From Thinopyrum elongatum (taxonomy: Eukaryota > Streptophyta > Magnoliopsida > Poales > Poaceae), in NCBI GenBank assembly GCA_011799875.1, contig CM022297.1:542708220-542772219 (forward strand): a DNA stretch of 64,000 nt, given 5' to 3'. Positions 37,401 through 49,403 of this stretch are shown one piece after another (position 1 is the stretch's first letter; each line of letters opens with the position of its first letter). Below the pieces are notes generated by a model, which did not search any database, was not told the DNA's origin, and worked only from the letters and a program-made list of their open reading frames with translations. The translations under genes were made by a program, and so were the position numbers.

Positions 37401-38529
37401 CACATTTGCCGGTATGGGACGGCCTTGACTTGGCCTGATCGCTTGCTCTTTCACTGGTACTGCCCGACAGGGAAGGTTATGCGTGCGCGCTACCCTGGCC
37501 CGGTAGGCGGCGATAACCTTGTGAGCCCAGTTGAGTTATATGGTACCAGGTCCCCGTTTGGGACAGTTTGTTGGCCACGACGGTGGCAGGTGTCACGCGG
37601 TGACACAGGGGCCACCCAGGGCAGGACTCCAGGGGAGGATGATTGCCGGTGGTACGATGGGAGAGTCACGGGTCAGGCGGGTTTCGTTGGAGCAACGCTG
37701 GTCCACCCGAATGGGATCACAAGGTCAGGTGCTCCATGGTGTGGGTAAAGTGCGCAACCTCTGCAGAGTGTAAAATCTATTCAAATAGCCGCGTCCACAG
37801 TATTAGACAGTCCGTCCAGACCTCACTAGGTGATCAACCATAGTAGAGATGATGATGGAAGAACTTGTCGTAAGATCAGAAGTACTCGGTGGATCGTGAG
37901 TATTCTGAGGGTTGTGAGGCAACCCGGAAGAGAGTAAGTTTGTCAGACTTGTCGTGCAGACGGAATCAGGTATATGATAAGTCAGCCATGGGATGGCAAT
38001 GGGATGAGTGGTCGGATGACCACATGATTGGTATTGGATTTGGTACAGGTTTGGATTGGATCCTGAGATTATTCAGAGTATAGATTAAACTACTTAATAT
38101 GCTTTACCTTACTGCATCTACCTTGCTATGATGTTGTCTTGCTTTAATGCTGATGTTTGCTGTGAACTTGCGAGTACATTCAAAGTACTCACCTGGCGTG
38201 TCATGCCAGTTTGCAGGTCATGCCATGATTGCTTGACGAGGATCCCGAGTTTGCGATCTAGGACACGCGTTCTAGCCAGAGTCCCTGCGGAGTGGAGTCC
38301 ATCACCGTCGTCGTTATTCCGCTACCGAAAGAGCTGCTCCGCTGTTAGCATAGAGCTACCTCGAGCAGGCGTAGTGTCGCCGTGCCGATGTAATCCATAT
38401 ACCCTTTGTAACCATATCCATTGTAATAAAGAGCTGATTTGTTCTATGCCAACAGTGCCGTATTCCAGAGGACTTGTCCCTGGGCTGGAATACGGGGTGT
38501 TCCGGTCTTCTCTGAGCCGGGGTGCCACA
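34401..38529 (+). repeat. Element B 3' LTR (4.1 kb)
   Basis: This is the partner of 7657-11791, ending in the intact ...GTGCCACA. The TATA box is at 36076-36085, and AATAAA plus the hairpin are at 38425-38495. It is followed by the right ATGGT duplication. Confidence 0.9.
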
Positions 38530-39234
38530 ATGGTGCTTTCTGTAAAATGCTTGCTAAATATGATGTCAACCCAAGAATTGCATCTCCATATCACCCTTAG
38601 TCTAGTGGTCAAGTAGAATTGAGCAATAGAGAGATTAAATTGATTTTGCAAAAGACTGTTAATAGATCTAGAAAGAATTGGTCTAAGAAACTTGATGATG
38701 CATTATGGGCTTATAGAACTGCTTATGAAAACCCTATGGGTATGTATCCGTATAAAATGGTTTGGAAAAGCTTGTCACTTACCTCTTGAACTAGAACATA
38801 AAGCTTATTGGGCTATTAAAGAGTTCAACTATGATTTCAAACTTGCCGGTGAGAAGAGGTTATTTGACATTAGCTCAATTGATGAATGGAGAACCCAAGC
38901 TTATGAGAATGCCAAGTTTTTTAAAGAAAAAGTTAAAAGATGGCATGATAAAAGGATACAAAAGCGTGAGTTTAATGTAGGTGATCATGTTTTTCTATAC
39001 AACTCTCGTTTAAGATTTTTTGCAGGAAAGCTTCTCTCTAAATGGGAAGGTCCTTACATTATCGAGGAGGTCTATCGTTCCGGTGCCATTAAGATCAACA
39101 ATGCCGAAGGCACCAACCCGAAGGTGGTAAACGATCAAAGAATCAAACATTATATTTCAGGTACTCCCATAAATGTTGAGACAAATATTATTAACACCGT
39201 AACACCGGAGGAGTACATAAGGGACACTTTCTAG
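38530..39234 (+). pseudogene. pol of element A, second part: integrase C-terminal half (broken)
   Basis: After the right ATGGT copy the integrase region resumes (FCKMLAKYDVN) and reaches the [10 protein letters not shown] segment that carries the third catalytic residue (Glu). An in-frame TAG (38598-38600) sits just before it. The frame from 38692 to 39234 covers the conserved C-terminal region ([36 protein letters not shown]). It is the continuation of the gene cut at 7656. Confidence 0.88.
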
Positions 39235-41471
39235 AATGTTTCAGACTCCGAAAAGGAATAGGTATGTGGTACGGTAAGTAAACCGACTCCAAAACTGTTC
39301 TAATGGCAATTTTTCTCCATTTTGGAATATTTAAAAAATTAGGAAAATTGAAAGTAGTCCGAAAAGTGCACGAGGAAGCGACAAGGCAGGGAGGCGCGCC
39401 CTACCCCCTCGTGTGCCCTCCGGACTCCGTTTTCTTGCACGATACTTCTTTTAGTCGGTAAAATTTAGTATATAATCTCCAGAAGGTATTGACCACCGTA
39501 CCACGGCAAAACGCTCTGTTCTTGTTTCGTGCTGTTTTGGCTGGCAGATCTGAAAATATGCCGTCCCAAGATTCGGAGGGAGAGAGCTATGTAGTTGAAA
39601 ATATGAAGAAGAAGAAGATTATGATCCAAAGGGAAAGGAGGAGACAAGCTCAGATGAAGATGAAGCTCCATTACCCCAACCTGGGGACATGCACGTGGAG
39701 TTCAAAAAGTCAAGTCTCCCTAATAAGACAAAGAAACCTAAGATTGAGTTTATCCCTTTTCGTCTTTTGCAGGAGAACAAGTAACATTGGAACAGGAGAT
39801 CTCTGACCTGAGGGGGGGAAATCTAATCCTCAAGCGTAAGTTGAGGAAAAAGGATAAAATTTCATCATCAACCACTCCATCATCACCACCTCCGAAGAAA
39901 GAGATCTAAATACATGGGTATGGGCACTCCCCTTGGCAACTGCCAAGCTTGGGGGAGGTGCCTCGGTATCGTATCACCATCACACCTTTACTTTTACCCT
40001 TTTTCTTAGTTCGATCCTTTTGGTTATATCCTTATCTAGTAGAATAATAGTTTTAGTATGATCTAGCTTTGAGTTTTGTTTCGAGATCTATCTATGTAAT
40101 CGAGTCCGTGAGTTATATATAATAAAGAGTAGTTTTGAGTTGAGGGCTTTGCTTTCTTGCTATGATCTTGAGGGAATAAATAAAAGATAGAATAAAAAGA
40201 AATAAAAAGATCGTATAATGATCTTATGGAGAGTAATGACTTCACATATAAAGAGTATGATGAATAAAAGTTGTTGAGAGTTGACAAACATAGTTTTGGT
40301 CATTGTTGCAATTAATAGGAAGTAATAAAGAAAGAGAGGTTTCACATATAAATATACTACCTTGGACATCTTTTGTAATTGTGATCACTCATTAAAATAT
40401 GACATGCTAAAAAGTTGATGTTGGACAAGGAAGACAACATAATGGGTTATGTTTTCTTATATCCGAATAGAAGTTATAGTGTCTTGGATCCTTCAACATG
40501 TTGAGCTTGCCTTTCCCTCTTATGCTAGCCAAATCCTTTGCACCAAGTAGAGATACTACTTGTGCATCCAAACATCCTTTAAACCAATTTTGCCATGAGA
40601 GTCCACCATACCTACCTATGGATTGAGTAAGATCCTTCAAGTAAGTTGTCATCGGTGCAAGCAATAAAAATTGCTCTCTAAATATGTATGATCTATTAGT
40701 GTGAAGAAAATAAGCTTTAAACGAACTTGTGACATGGAAGAAATAAAAGCGACGGACTGCATAATAAAGTTCTTTATCACAAGCGGCAATATAAAGTGAC
40801 GTTCTTTTGCATTAAGATTTTGTGCATCCAACAATAAAAGTGCATGACAACCTCTGCTTCCCTATGCGAAGGGCCTATCTTTTACTTTTATCTTCTACCC
40901 TTATACAAGAGTCATGGTGATCTTCACCTTTCCTTTCTACACTTTTTCTTTTGGTAAGCACTATGTGTTGGAGAAGGATCCAGATATATATATCCACTCG
41001 GATGTAGGTTATCATAAAGTATCATTGTTGACATTACCCTTGAGGTAAAAGGTTGGGTGGCGAAACTCTAAGCCCCTATCTTTCTCTGTGTCTGACTGAG
41101 GCTTTGAACCCATAAGTATCGCGTGAGCGTTAGCAATTGTGAAAGATTAAATGATAGTTGAGTATGTGGACTTGCTGAAAAGCTCTTGAATTGACTCTTT
41201 CCGATGTTATGATAAATTGCAATTGCTTCAATGACTGAGATCATAGTTGTTAGTTTTCAATGAAGTTTCTGATTCATACTCTACCTTGTGAATGAATTGT
41301 TACTTTGGCATAAGAATTTATATGACAATATATGTTGTTGTTCTAAAAGTTGATCATGATGCCCTCATGTCCGTATTTTATTTTATCGACACCTCTATCT
41401 CTAAACATGTGGACATATTTTTCGATTTCGGCTTTCACTTGAGGACAAGCAAGGTCTAAGCTTGGGGGAGT
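39235..41471 (+). mobile_element. Element A 3' region with a short ORF relic and two polypurine tracts
   Basis: This is the post-pol region typical of Athila elements. A small charged reading frame (about 39626-39787, with GDMHVEFKKS and KKPKIEFIPF) is readable but out of frame with its upstream part (ATG at 39558), so it is broken. GCTTGGGGGAGG occurs twice: near 39948-39959, and as the real polypurine tract just before the 3' LTR (41460-41470). The rest is AT-rich with no feature I can support. Confidence 0.6.
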
Positions 41472-42996
41472 TGATACGTCCATTTTGCATCATGCTTTTA
41501 TATTGATATTTATTGCATTATGGGTTGTTATTACACATTCTAGTACAATACTTATGCCTTTTCTCTCTTATTTTACAAGGTTTACATAAAGAAGGAGAAT
41601 GCCGGCAGCTGGAATTCTAGACTGGAAAAGGAGCAAATATGAGAGACCTATTCTGCACAAATCCAAAAGTCCTGAAACTTCACGGAGAATTACTTTGCAA
41701 TAAATAAAAAATATTGGGCGAAGAAAGCACCTGAGGGGACCCACCAGGCAGCCACAAGGGTGGGGGGTGCGCCCTACCCCCCTGGGCGCGCCTCCCTACC
41801 TTGTGGGCCACCTGGCAGGCCCCCGATGCCCATCTTCTACTATATGGTGTGTTTTGACACAGAAAAAAATCAGAAGAAAGCTTTCGGGATGAAACACTGC
41901 CGTCTCGAAGCGGAACCAGGGCAGAACCAATCTAGGGCTCCGGCGGAGCTGCTCTGCCGGAGAAACTTCCCTCCGGGAGGGGGAAATCGAAGCCATCGTC
42001 ATCACCAACGATCCTCTCATCGAGAGGGGGTCAATATCCATCAACATCTTCACCAGCACCATATCCTCTCAAACCCTAGTTCATCTCTTGTATCCGATCT
42101 TTGTCTCAAAACCTCAGATTGGTACCTGTGGGTTGCTAGTAGTGTTGATTACTCCTTGTAGTTGATGCTTGTTGGTTTATTCGGTGGAAGATCATATGTT
42201 CAGATCCTTAATGCTATTCAATACCCCTCTGATTATGAACATGAATATGCTTTGTGAGTAGGTATGTTTGTTCCTGAGGACATGGGAGAAGTCTTGTTAT
42301 AAGTAATCATGTGAATTTGGTATCGGTTCGATATTTTGATGAGATGTATGTTGTCTTTCCTCTAGTGGTGTTATGTGAATGTCGACTACATGACACTTCA
42401 CCATGATTTGAGCCTAGGGGAAGGCATTGGGAAGTAATAAGTAGATGATGGGTTGCTAGAGTAACAGAAGCTTAAACCCTAGTTTATGCGTTGCTTCGTA
42501 AGGGGCTGATTTGGATCCATATGTTTCATGCTATGGTTAGATTTATCTTAACTCTTCTTTCGTAGTTGCGGATGCTTGCGAGAGGGGTTAATCATAAGTG
42601 GGAGGCTTGTCCAAGTAAGGGCAGCACCCAAGCACCGGTCCACCCACATATCAAATTATCAAAGTAACGAACGCGAATCATATGAGCATGATGAAAACTA
42701 GCATGACGGTAATTCCCACGTGTCCTCGGGAGCGCTTTGCTTTATATAAGAGTTTGTCCAGGATTGTCCTTTGCTACAAAAAGGATTGGGCCACCTTGCT
42801 GCACCTTAGTTACTTTTGTTACTTGTTACCCGTTACGAATTATCTTATCACACAACTATCTGTTCCCGATAATTTCAGTACTTGCAGAGAATACCTTGCT
42901 GAAAACCGCTTGTCATTTCCTTCTACTTCTCGTTGGGTTCGACACTCTTACTTATCGAAAGGACTACGATAGATCCCCTATACTTGTGGGTCATCA
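41472..42996 (+). repeat. Element A 3' LTR
   Basis: This is the partner of 2201-3722 (1525 versus 1522 bp). TATATAAG is at about 42743-42750. It is followed by the AACCG duplication (42997-43001). Confidence 0.92.
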
Positions 42997-43001
42997 AACC
43001 G

Positions 43002-43076
43002 CCATGGGGGTCTTCGGCCTGACCCACTCGGTCGGGAGACGGCGTGGTGAATACCCCATAGTCTAGGATACCATCA
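43002..43076 (-). repeat. Element E 3' LTR, proximal part
   Basis: This is the remaining 75 bp of the LTR interrupted at 2200. It matches 49329-49403 of the right LTR (GCCATGGGGGTyyTCGGC... to ...ACCATCA). The adjacent 43077-43087, read on the minus strand, is the polypurine tract. Confidence 0.8.
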
Positions 43077-46000
43077 CTAGCCCCTTGAACCAGTCTTCAA
43101 GTTGGGGATGCTCCTCGGTTTTTCTGAACTGTTCTGCGTCTTCGGCCATCGGTCTTGAAAGCTGGTTCAACAAATATTCTCATCTCCGATCTCGAGGATC
43201 GCCGAGGTGTATCCGAAGAGTTCACACGTCGGGCATTCGAGGAGCCCCTTTAAGTTCTCGGCCTTTATTATTGCCTTGTTATTTTTATGCCACGCCTCGG
43301 GTTTGAAGTTTTTTCCCCGTGTAGCGGTGTCCTCTTGCATCCGAGCTCCAGCGTTGGACTATATCCGAGGTATCATTTTGCATCCGAGCTCCAATGCCGG
43401 TCTGCATTCGAGGTTTCATAGATTACCTAGGTTTGAAAAAGTTGAAGGAGTTCAGCCGAGCTTAATGCGGGAAATTCCTTCTATGGAGCTAGCCACTTGC
43501 ATCTGAGCTTTATGCCAGACTGCTTCCGAGGTGGTGCACCAACCCAGACGTGGGCTGAACTTTTTGATTGGTGCAATTTATTCTCTCCCGATATGTATAA
43601 CCAATAGCCCTAAAGGTGCGTGTCGGCCTGAAATCCGGGATGCACCTGAAATCCGAGGACCCCTTAGTCTGGATGAAATAAAACCACTAATCCCAGTAGC
43701 CCCTGAGACTCAGCCCGATTTGCGAAATCGGCCTGAGGATCGATTCCTTGCTCGGCAGCATACTTTCGAAGGGAATGCGGTGTGCATAGACCTCGAGACT
43801 CTAGTTGGGTGCGACCCACCAACCTGAGGATTGTAATCTCCTCAAAACTGTTTTGCACATTTAAATTTTCTACATTGAATAGTCAATGCAGTAGCCCCTG
43901 AGTCACTGGTCGGGTGGCAACACCAGATCAGGGGATCGATGTACCCCTTTAATGGCTTTTAATTGAGAAGCGCGAAGCCCACTAGCCCCTGGGCCTTAAT
44001 GTGGGCAAGGGTAGCCGAATTCAGGATCGATATCCAGAGTAAATTGACTTTAACCATAATGCATGTGTAATGATTCTATGTATCCAAGTACTTTACATCA
44101 TAAACACTCGGATCCGCATTGTACAAAACTTTGTTAACCGACCATCGACTTCAACCTCCTCGGCCAGTAGCCAGGGAGTATTTCTCCGACTTTATAAGAC
44201 CTTTATGAGGGCAAAGATTTGCGGCAAACAAGGCAGTTCGGCCATACAATTTTATAAACAAAGGTACGTGGAGAGATATGTTATATTACTATTTAACGTA
44301 ATAAACATCTTCTGGGAAAAATAGTTCCTTTATAAGGGGAGCATCGTTTTGGCTCCCGAGCTCAGCTGCTCTGGATATCTAGACCATTCAGAGCCATGTA
44401 GGGATCTGTGCCAAAAGCGATTTCTGAGGAGATACCAACTCTATACAGCACAAAATACAGGACCTATACCTGGTATAAAATATGTCCCCTACCTGTCTAT
44501 ATCGTAAGCCACTTCGCCCCCTCCCTCTCCGTCCCTCAACACGAACGAGCGCGTCTCCCTCCTGTGGCGCTGGATCCAGGCCTGGGGTGTGTACGTCGTT
44601 CCCCATCTTTCCCGATGGCCTGCCCCCACTCGGATTAGGCCTCCTCCTTCGTCGATGGACTGCTCTATTGTATGGTGGACTCGAGGACATGCGAGGCTCG
44701 CTCGTCATGGCAGAAGGGGATTTGGGAGCCGAACTCACACTTGGAGAAGACGTTCCGACATGGCCGGAGTCCGCCAGGCTAGGAGTTCGTGCGGGACTCC
44801 CCATGCGTGGATCCAGCCATATCAGATCCATCACCATCTTTTCCCCTCCTTGGTCCGCCGTCTTGGCCCATGGCGGCGAGGTCGTTGTTCTGGCCATGGG
44901 ATGGTCATCTTCTTGTATTTCAGATCGTCTCATCCAATCAGATCTGCTAAAGTTAGTTGGTGCTATTCTTGCATTTTGAACTCCTAAATGCACATCTGCT
45001 CAATTAGCGTTGTTGTTCTCTTTAAAAGTACAATGGCTAAGAGTATTTATTAGGACTCAATTTTTTTGGGGCAAAGCCAGACTAGATTTTGTGCATTTTT
45101 AGTGTTTTTTTTTTGCGTGTGCATTTTTAGTGTGGTTAATGTGATGTTAAATTGTACCCTACGTCATGTTAATCGAGTATTAGCAATGTGTTCATCAATA
45201 AGTCACCTTATGTTCGTCTTCAAAATCCTTGTCTAAAAAGATTCGTTTTTGATTGTTTCGCTTTATCCTTGTCATCTGTTTGACTGTTGTGATTGACCGA
45301 AAATTTAGTAGCAAGCCTTTAGCTCATGCAAAAGCTGTGGTGCGTACACTATGTGGATTGGATTTTTCTTTTGCGAAATCCATCTCTGCAAACGTTGTCT
45401 TGCTGAAAGAATGGATCCTAATCATGATCTATGCTCCAAGATCGTGCTGTAAAACAATGTGCCTTCTGCATTTGTAATCTGCTGCTACCCGCCCAAGCAA
45501 TAAATGGTGAATGCGGAGAGACCACAGTGAATAAATAGAGCGCAATTGTAGGCCTGCACCTACTATTCACATGTCAGATCAGGCATGAAGAAAAAGAGAA
45601 AATAGCTACATACGTGATCTTTAATGAAGGAATACAGCTGAAATACGAATGCTTGTACCAATCTTAGAGCAGCTGGATGGTACAGATATAGAGAGTAGAT
45701 AAGCTCGGGAGCCAGATTGAATATCCCCTTTATAAGTTCCTTTTCCCAGGCTGTCATGTTGATCATGATCATAAAACCTCACCTCCGATCAATGTGGGAG
45801 GAAAATATTGAGCATTTATTTTGGGCAAAGTTCCCGAACTTTGTGGTCTTTAATGAACTAAAATGTTCACTTCCGTCGTTGCCGACCAATTATATTCTTA
45901 AGATGGCTAGCTTTCGGCTTCACCCCGTCTGAGGTACTAGCCCGGATGAACCGGAAGTAACAATCACAGAGGTGCTCCCTTTACCCCCTAGCTGAACAAT

Positions 46001-48983
46001 CGGGAACGTAAGGGGTGAGCACGGGAGCCAGGCAACCTAGGTTGGCCAAAATCATAAGTCAAATTGATGCATATTTATGGCCTTATAACGATGATTACGG
46101 AAGGCAACACTCATATATTGAATACAAACGCTTTTATGCTATATGCTATTTTAACTCCTTTGTGACCGTTTATCATTTGAGAGTGGCCCATCGTCGGCTT
46201 CTACCCCTTTGTAGATACTATGCAGGGTGTTTTCGCAGTAACAAGACAACCCTTAGCCAATGTCTCGGTGCCCGGAGGCGGTTGTGTTAGCGGAAACGAG
46301 GCAGTCAGATATCCAGACTTTATAACTTTCACTTAGTCATAGGAGCTTAAAGTTGGGAGGCTAGTTACTAGCCCCCGATTAGTGTTTGGCGTCAGGCGAG
46401 GTCAAGCCATTAACACTTCGGCCAATTTTATGAAAGGTCCACGGGGTAACCTCTATCGATCTATAGTTTGACACAGTCATCGGATCGCTGACCAGTTTGC
46501 ACTCATTGTTACAGTTAGTTTTCGGCTTTCTTCACTGAGGTACTTGACCAGTTAAATCAGAAGTACAATCGTAGTGGTTCTCCCTTTGCACACCTGGCCG
46601 AACAAAGCGGAACGTAGGAGGCAAGCACAGGAGCCGGACAACCAACTATTGACCAAAGACACAATTCGAAACTGATGCATATAAAGCAATATCCGAGAAC
46701 GCTTTGCCGAGGACTCCTCGGAGTACCTTTGTTTTCGGTGGGTTCGACTCTAGTCACAGCCCCCTGTTGATATTGCCGATGCTTTAAAGGCATCCGACAT
46801 TGTACTGCGAGAGTTATGTTGGAGACACACAGTATCCCCCGAGACTCAAGTTGGGTGCGGCCGACCAACCTGAGGATCGAATCTCCTCGAGAACTAGTCC
46901 AGATGTCATGTGCCTTTCGCCAACGCCGAGGTGTAGGTCAGCAGGAAAGATGCCGAGCTGCGGGTTGGAAAAGATCTCCCAAGCTGAATTATTACGCAGG
47001 GCACCTCAGTCATGAGGATGTCCTGCCTCCTGAAAGAAAAACATACAAATAGCATAAAAGTGTCATAAGCTTGAAAAGCCAAAAAACTTATGTAAAAACT
47101 TGACGTCTGAACTAAAACAAGTTTTTTTGTGCTAATCCGAAAATTGGTCTTAAAATAAAATTTTCCTTCCGTCGTGCTTTAACATGACACATCCGATCTC
47201 TAACTTCAAGTAGGTCAGCCTTCGGCTTCAACCACCATATCCCAAAGGCAGAGTGCTTTTCAGGGGCCAATTTAGCGAACTGAACTCGAACGGCTTTAGA
47301 GAGAAACCAGGCTATCCGGCTATTGACCACACGCTCCAGTTGAAAAAGGAGAGTTAGAAAAAGACTTTGCAACGACTTAGAAAAAAATATTTATTATAAA
47401 ATGACTCATATAAATTTAAGAGCCCCTAGTTAACCTAGGCAAAGAAAGTTTTTTTTAACGGACATCGTTTTTGGCAAACAACTCTTTTTTTAACACAAAT
47501 ATAATGCCTGGTAGAACCGAATAGAAATTAAAAATTAAAAAAGTTGAGCATGAAAGCGACTTAGCTGGTTAATGTGCTCGGTGTTGATGACGCGGGCCGA
47601 GCTTACGGTGGGTCGAGGTCCCAGCCCCCAAGCCAGTCCCGAGGTGCCCGAGCAAAGAGCTCGGCTTGATAAAGTGGCGACATAGATCGGTCAACATGGT
47701 GACACGAAGCCCGTCTAGCCGAGGTAACGAAGCTGGCCAGCTGGTGACGCCGAAGTCCCCAAAGTAGGTTGATGAAGAGATGGCGAAGCCCCCGGTCTAG
47801 CCGAGGTGATGAAACAGGTCGGTAAGGTGATGTTGCAGGCCCATGCCAGCCGAGGTCTCGAAGCAGGTCGACATGGTGGACATCGGCTTGAAGAAGCAAT
47901 GGCGCGGCAATGCCGACGCAGGTCGGAACTTGTGATGCAGTCAATGCCAACTTGAGAAGTGACCGCGTGACAATGCTGGCGCGCCCAACCTGTGCAATCC
48001 ATGGGGCGACGATCTTGCCTTGATGATTATTTGTCCTTCAAGATGCCAAACTCTTGATCGGCTCACCGAGGTGATGATCCGAGGTGGTTGTCGTCGGCTC
48101 GATGGAGCGATGGCGCAGTCGATGTTGGCGCAGGTCGGTAGCCGTGGAGCAACGTGGTCGGGCCGGTTTAACATTGGTGCGACGGTGAAGATTACCTCGA
48201 AAAAGGCTTGAAAATTTATGGGCATGTGTTTGAGAACAACACACAATACCCTAAGAAAAAGATTTCTCCAAAAGGAGGTCCAATATCCCGTTCGAGAAGA
48301 AAGATGAACTCGGGTCGGATTCGTTTTCGCGCAGAAAACAGATCCAAAAATTGATGCACTCATCAGATGTTTCCCGAAGTTTGAACGATCGGATCGAGTT
48401 GAAAGTTTGAACGGTGATCGATATGGGAATTGCGCAACTGATGAACGGTCGGATCTTCCAAAGGATTTCCGAGATGGCTGCAGTAACCCTCGCCCCAAAC
48501 TCGTCCAGATTTCCGTTGTTCAGATTCATTAGGGCTCCGGTATATCGGAGATCGCGGGAGATTCCTTCATCGGAACGCGACGAAATTTTACAGGGTTGTT
48601 CTAGACTCAATTCCTCACAATTCCACCGAAGCAATCGTCAAAGCGACGCTCGAAGAGGCGGGGACGACGAACACGAATCCGCTGTCTAGAAAAACTGCAC
48701 CGTCGCCTGAGGACGATGTTAACGTCGAGCCCCCGAACTCCATGGATGATTCCCCCATGATCCTGATAGAGATCGGAGTTGATGATGATGAAAGTATCCG
48801 TCCGATCTTGATGATCCGACACGGAGCGCAGTCCTCGGTCCAGCCCAGGTGACCAGTCGAGCCGGCGTGAAGATGCCAACATCAACAATAAAGCTCGGTT
48901 CCTAAGCGTAGATCGTGCCGGAGACGATCTGAATTCCCATCGCACGGCGGCGACTACCCGCAGGCTCTCAATGAAAGCACCAA
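43077..48983 (-). mobile_element. Element E interior (non-coding) with diverged internal repeats
   Basis: This is about 5.9 kb including the MULE. No frame on either strand shows gag, RT or integrase motifs. Similar blocks recur: 'gttgggtgcg...ccaacctgaggat' at 43803-43835 and 46850-46880, and a 'ctccctttgcac/cccctagc' block at about 45975-46050 and 46575-46640. The 5' end (right side) has the primer-site-like TTGGTGCTTTCATTGAGAG on the minus strand (48965-48983). Short minus-strand frames near 47900-48800 look non-genic. Confidence 0.6.
44337..45727. mobile_element. Mutator-like element, possibly Pack-MULE-like
   Basis: The 1391-bp insertion has terminal inverted repeats: GGGAGCATCGTTTTGGCTCC on the left, against a right end that reads GGGATATTCAATCTGGCTCC on the minus strand. 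Both are followed by CGAGCT. A perfect 9-bp duplication CTTTATAAG flanks it (44328-44336, 45728-45736), the TSD length of Mutator. There is no transposase. The interior has a GC-rich, exon-like block (about 44500-44960) and an AT-rich tail, which suggests a captured gene fragment. I cannot identify the source gene. Confidence 0.8.
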
Positions 48984-49403
48984 TGTCGGTTTTAAATCCG
49001 ACGTATCTCGTAGTAGGGATCCTAAGCTAGGCGTCTTAGAATGATGGTAACATGGACACGGGATTTTACCCAAGTTTAGGCTGTCTCGAAGAGATAATAC
49101 CCTACGTCCTGCTTTTGTATTCATATGGGGGGATATAGTATAGAGCACATGTATCTACCACGAGATTGTTCTAATGAATATTAGATGATATATCGACTAG
49201 CCTGGCCTCGGTTTATATAATACACCGGAGGCCTAGGGTTTAGGAGAGTCCTCGGCTTGGGTGCCAAGTCTTGTGGAAACCTCCTTGTATACGGCATGGG
49301 CTGCCCGAAGTGGCCCATTAGTGAACAGCCATGGGGGTTCTCGGCCCGACCCACCCGGCCGGGAGACGACGTGGTGAGTACCCCCTAGTCCAGGACACCA
49401 TCA
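48984..49403 (-). repeat. Element E 5' LTR (right copy)
   Basis: This complete 420-bp LTR reads TGTCGG...ACCATCA on the plus strand, or TGATGGTGTCCTGG...CCGACA on its own strand. It contains TATATAAACC on the minus strand near 49211-49219. It marks the right end of the nested retrotransposon block. Confidence 0.85.

Larger units (their letters stand above)
7657..38529 (+). mobile_element. Long-LTR non-autonomous retrotransposon B (Tekay-related by its signals)
   Basis: It is bounded by TGTAACACCCTGG and ...GGGTGCCACA and flanked by the perfect duplication ATGGT (7652-7656, 38530-38534). Its LTRs are very long (4135 and 4129 bp). The tRNA-iMet-type primer site (11797) and the polypurine tract with its 'ctcgaggacgagattt' neighbourhood (about 34371-34400) resemble Tekay/Del chromoviruses. 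Once the nested D2/D1/C block is removed, the interior is only about 2.9 kb and has no recognisable gag or pol. That is the layout of a LARD (large retrotransposon derivative), presumably mobilised in trans. Confidence 0.88.
2201..42996 (+). mobile_element. Full-length Athila-clade Ty3/gypsy retrotransposon A, with nested insertion
   Basis: Both LTRs are present (2201-3722 and 41472-42996, about 1.52 kb each, TGATACGTCC...GGxTCATCA). The flanking 5-bp duplication AACCG is perfect. A tRNA-Asp-type primer site follows the 5' LTR at 3734-3751 and a polypurine tract precedes the 3' LTR. The internal order is gag, protease, reverse transcriptase, RNase H, integrase, then a long 3' non-pol region, as expected for Athila. 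All reading frames are broken. Element B (7657-38529) splits the integrase region; without it A would be about 9.9 kb. Confidence 0.93.
1854..49403 (-). mobile_element. LTR retrotransposon E (non-autonomous, Tat-like), host of the nested stack
   Basis: Two ~420-bp LTR copies bound this element: the left copy is 1854-2200 continued at 43002-43076, and the right copy is 48984-49403. The minus orientation is shown by a polypurine tract next to the left LTR (reverse complement of 43077-43087, AAGGGGCTAG-type), a primer-site-like sequence next to the right LTR (reverse complement of 48965-48983), and a TATATAAACC box on the minus strand near 49211-49219. The TSD is imperfect (CCGAG/CCGGG). The interior (43077-48983) has no gag or pol that I can recognise, so the element is probably non-autonomous. 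The ~40.8-kb element A sits inside its left LTR. Confidence 0.75.

Noticed and set aside
39948..39959. Second polypurine tract as the true 3' LTR border of element A
   Set aside because: No LTR-like TG start or LTR similarity follows it. The real border is at 41472. It is recorded only as an internal purine tract.
44388..44993. 201-codon minus-strand ORF within the MULE
   Set aside because: It overlaps a plus-strand frame of similar length (44482-44979). Neither has a known domain. The GC-rich captured block explains both.
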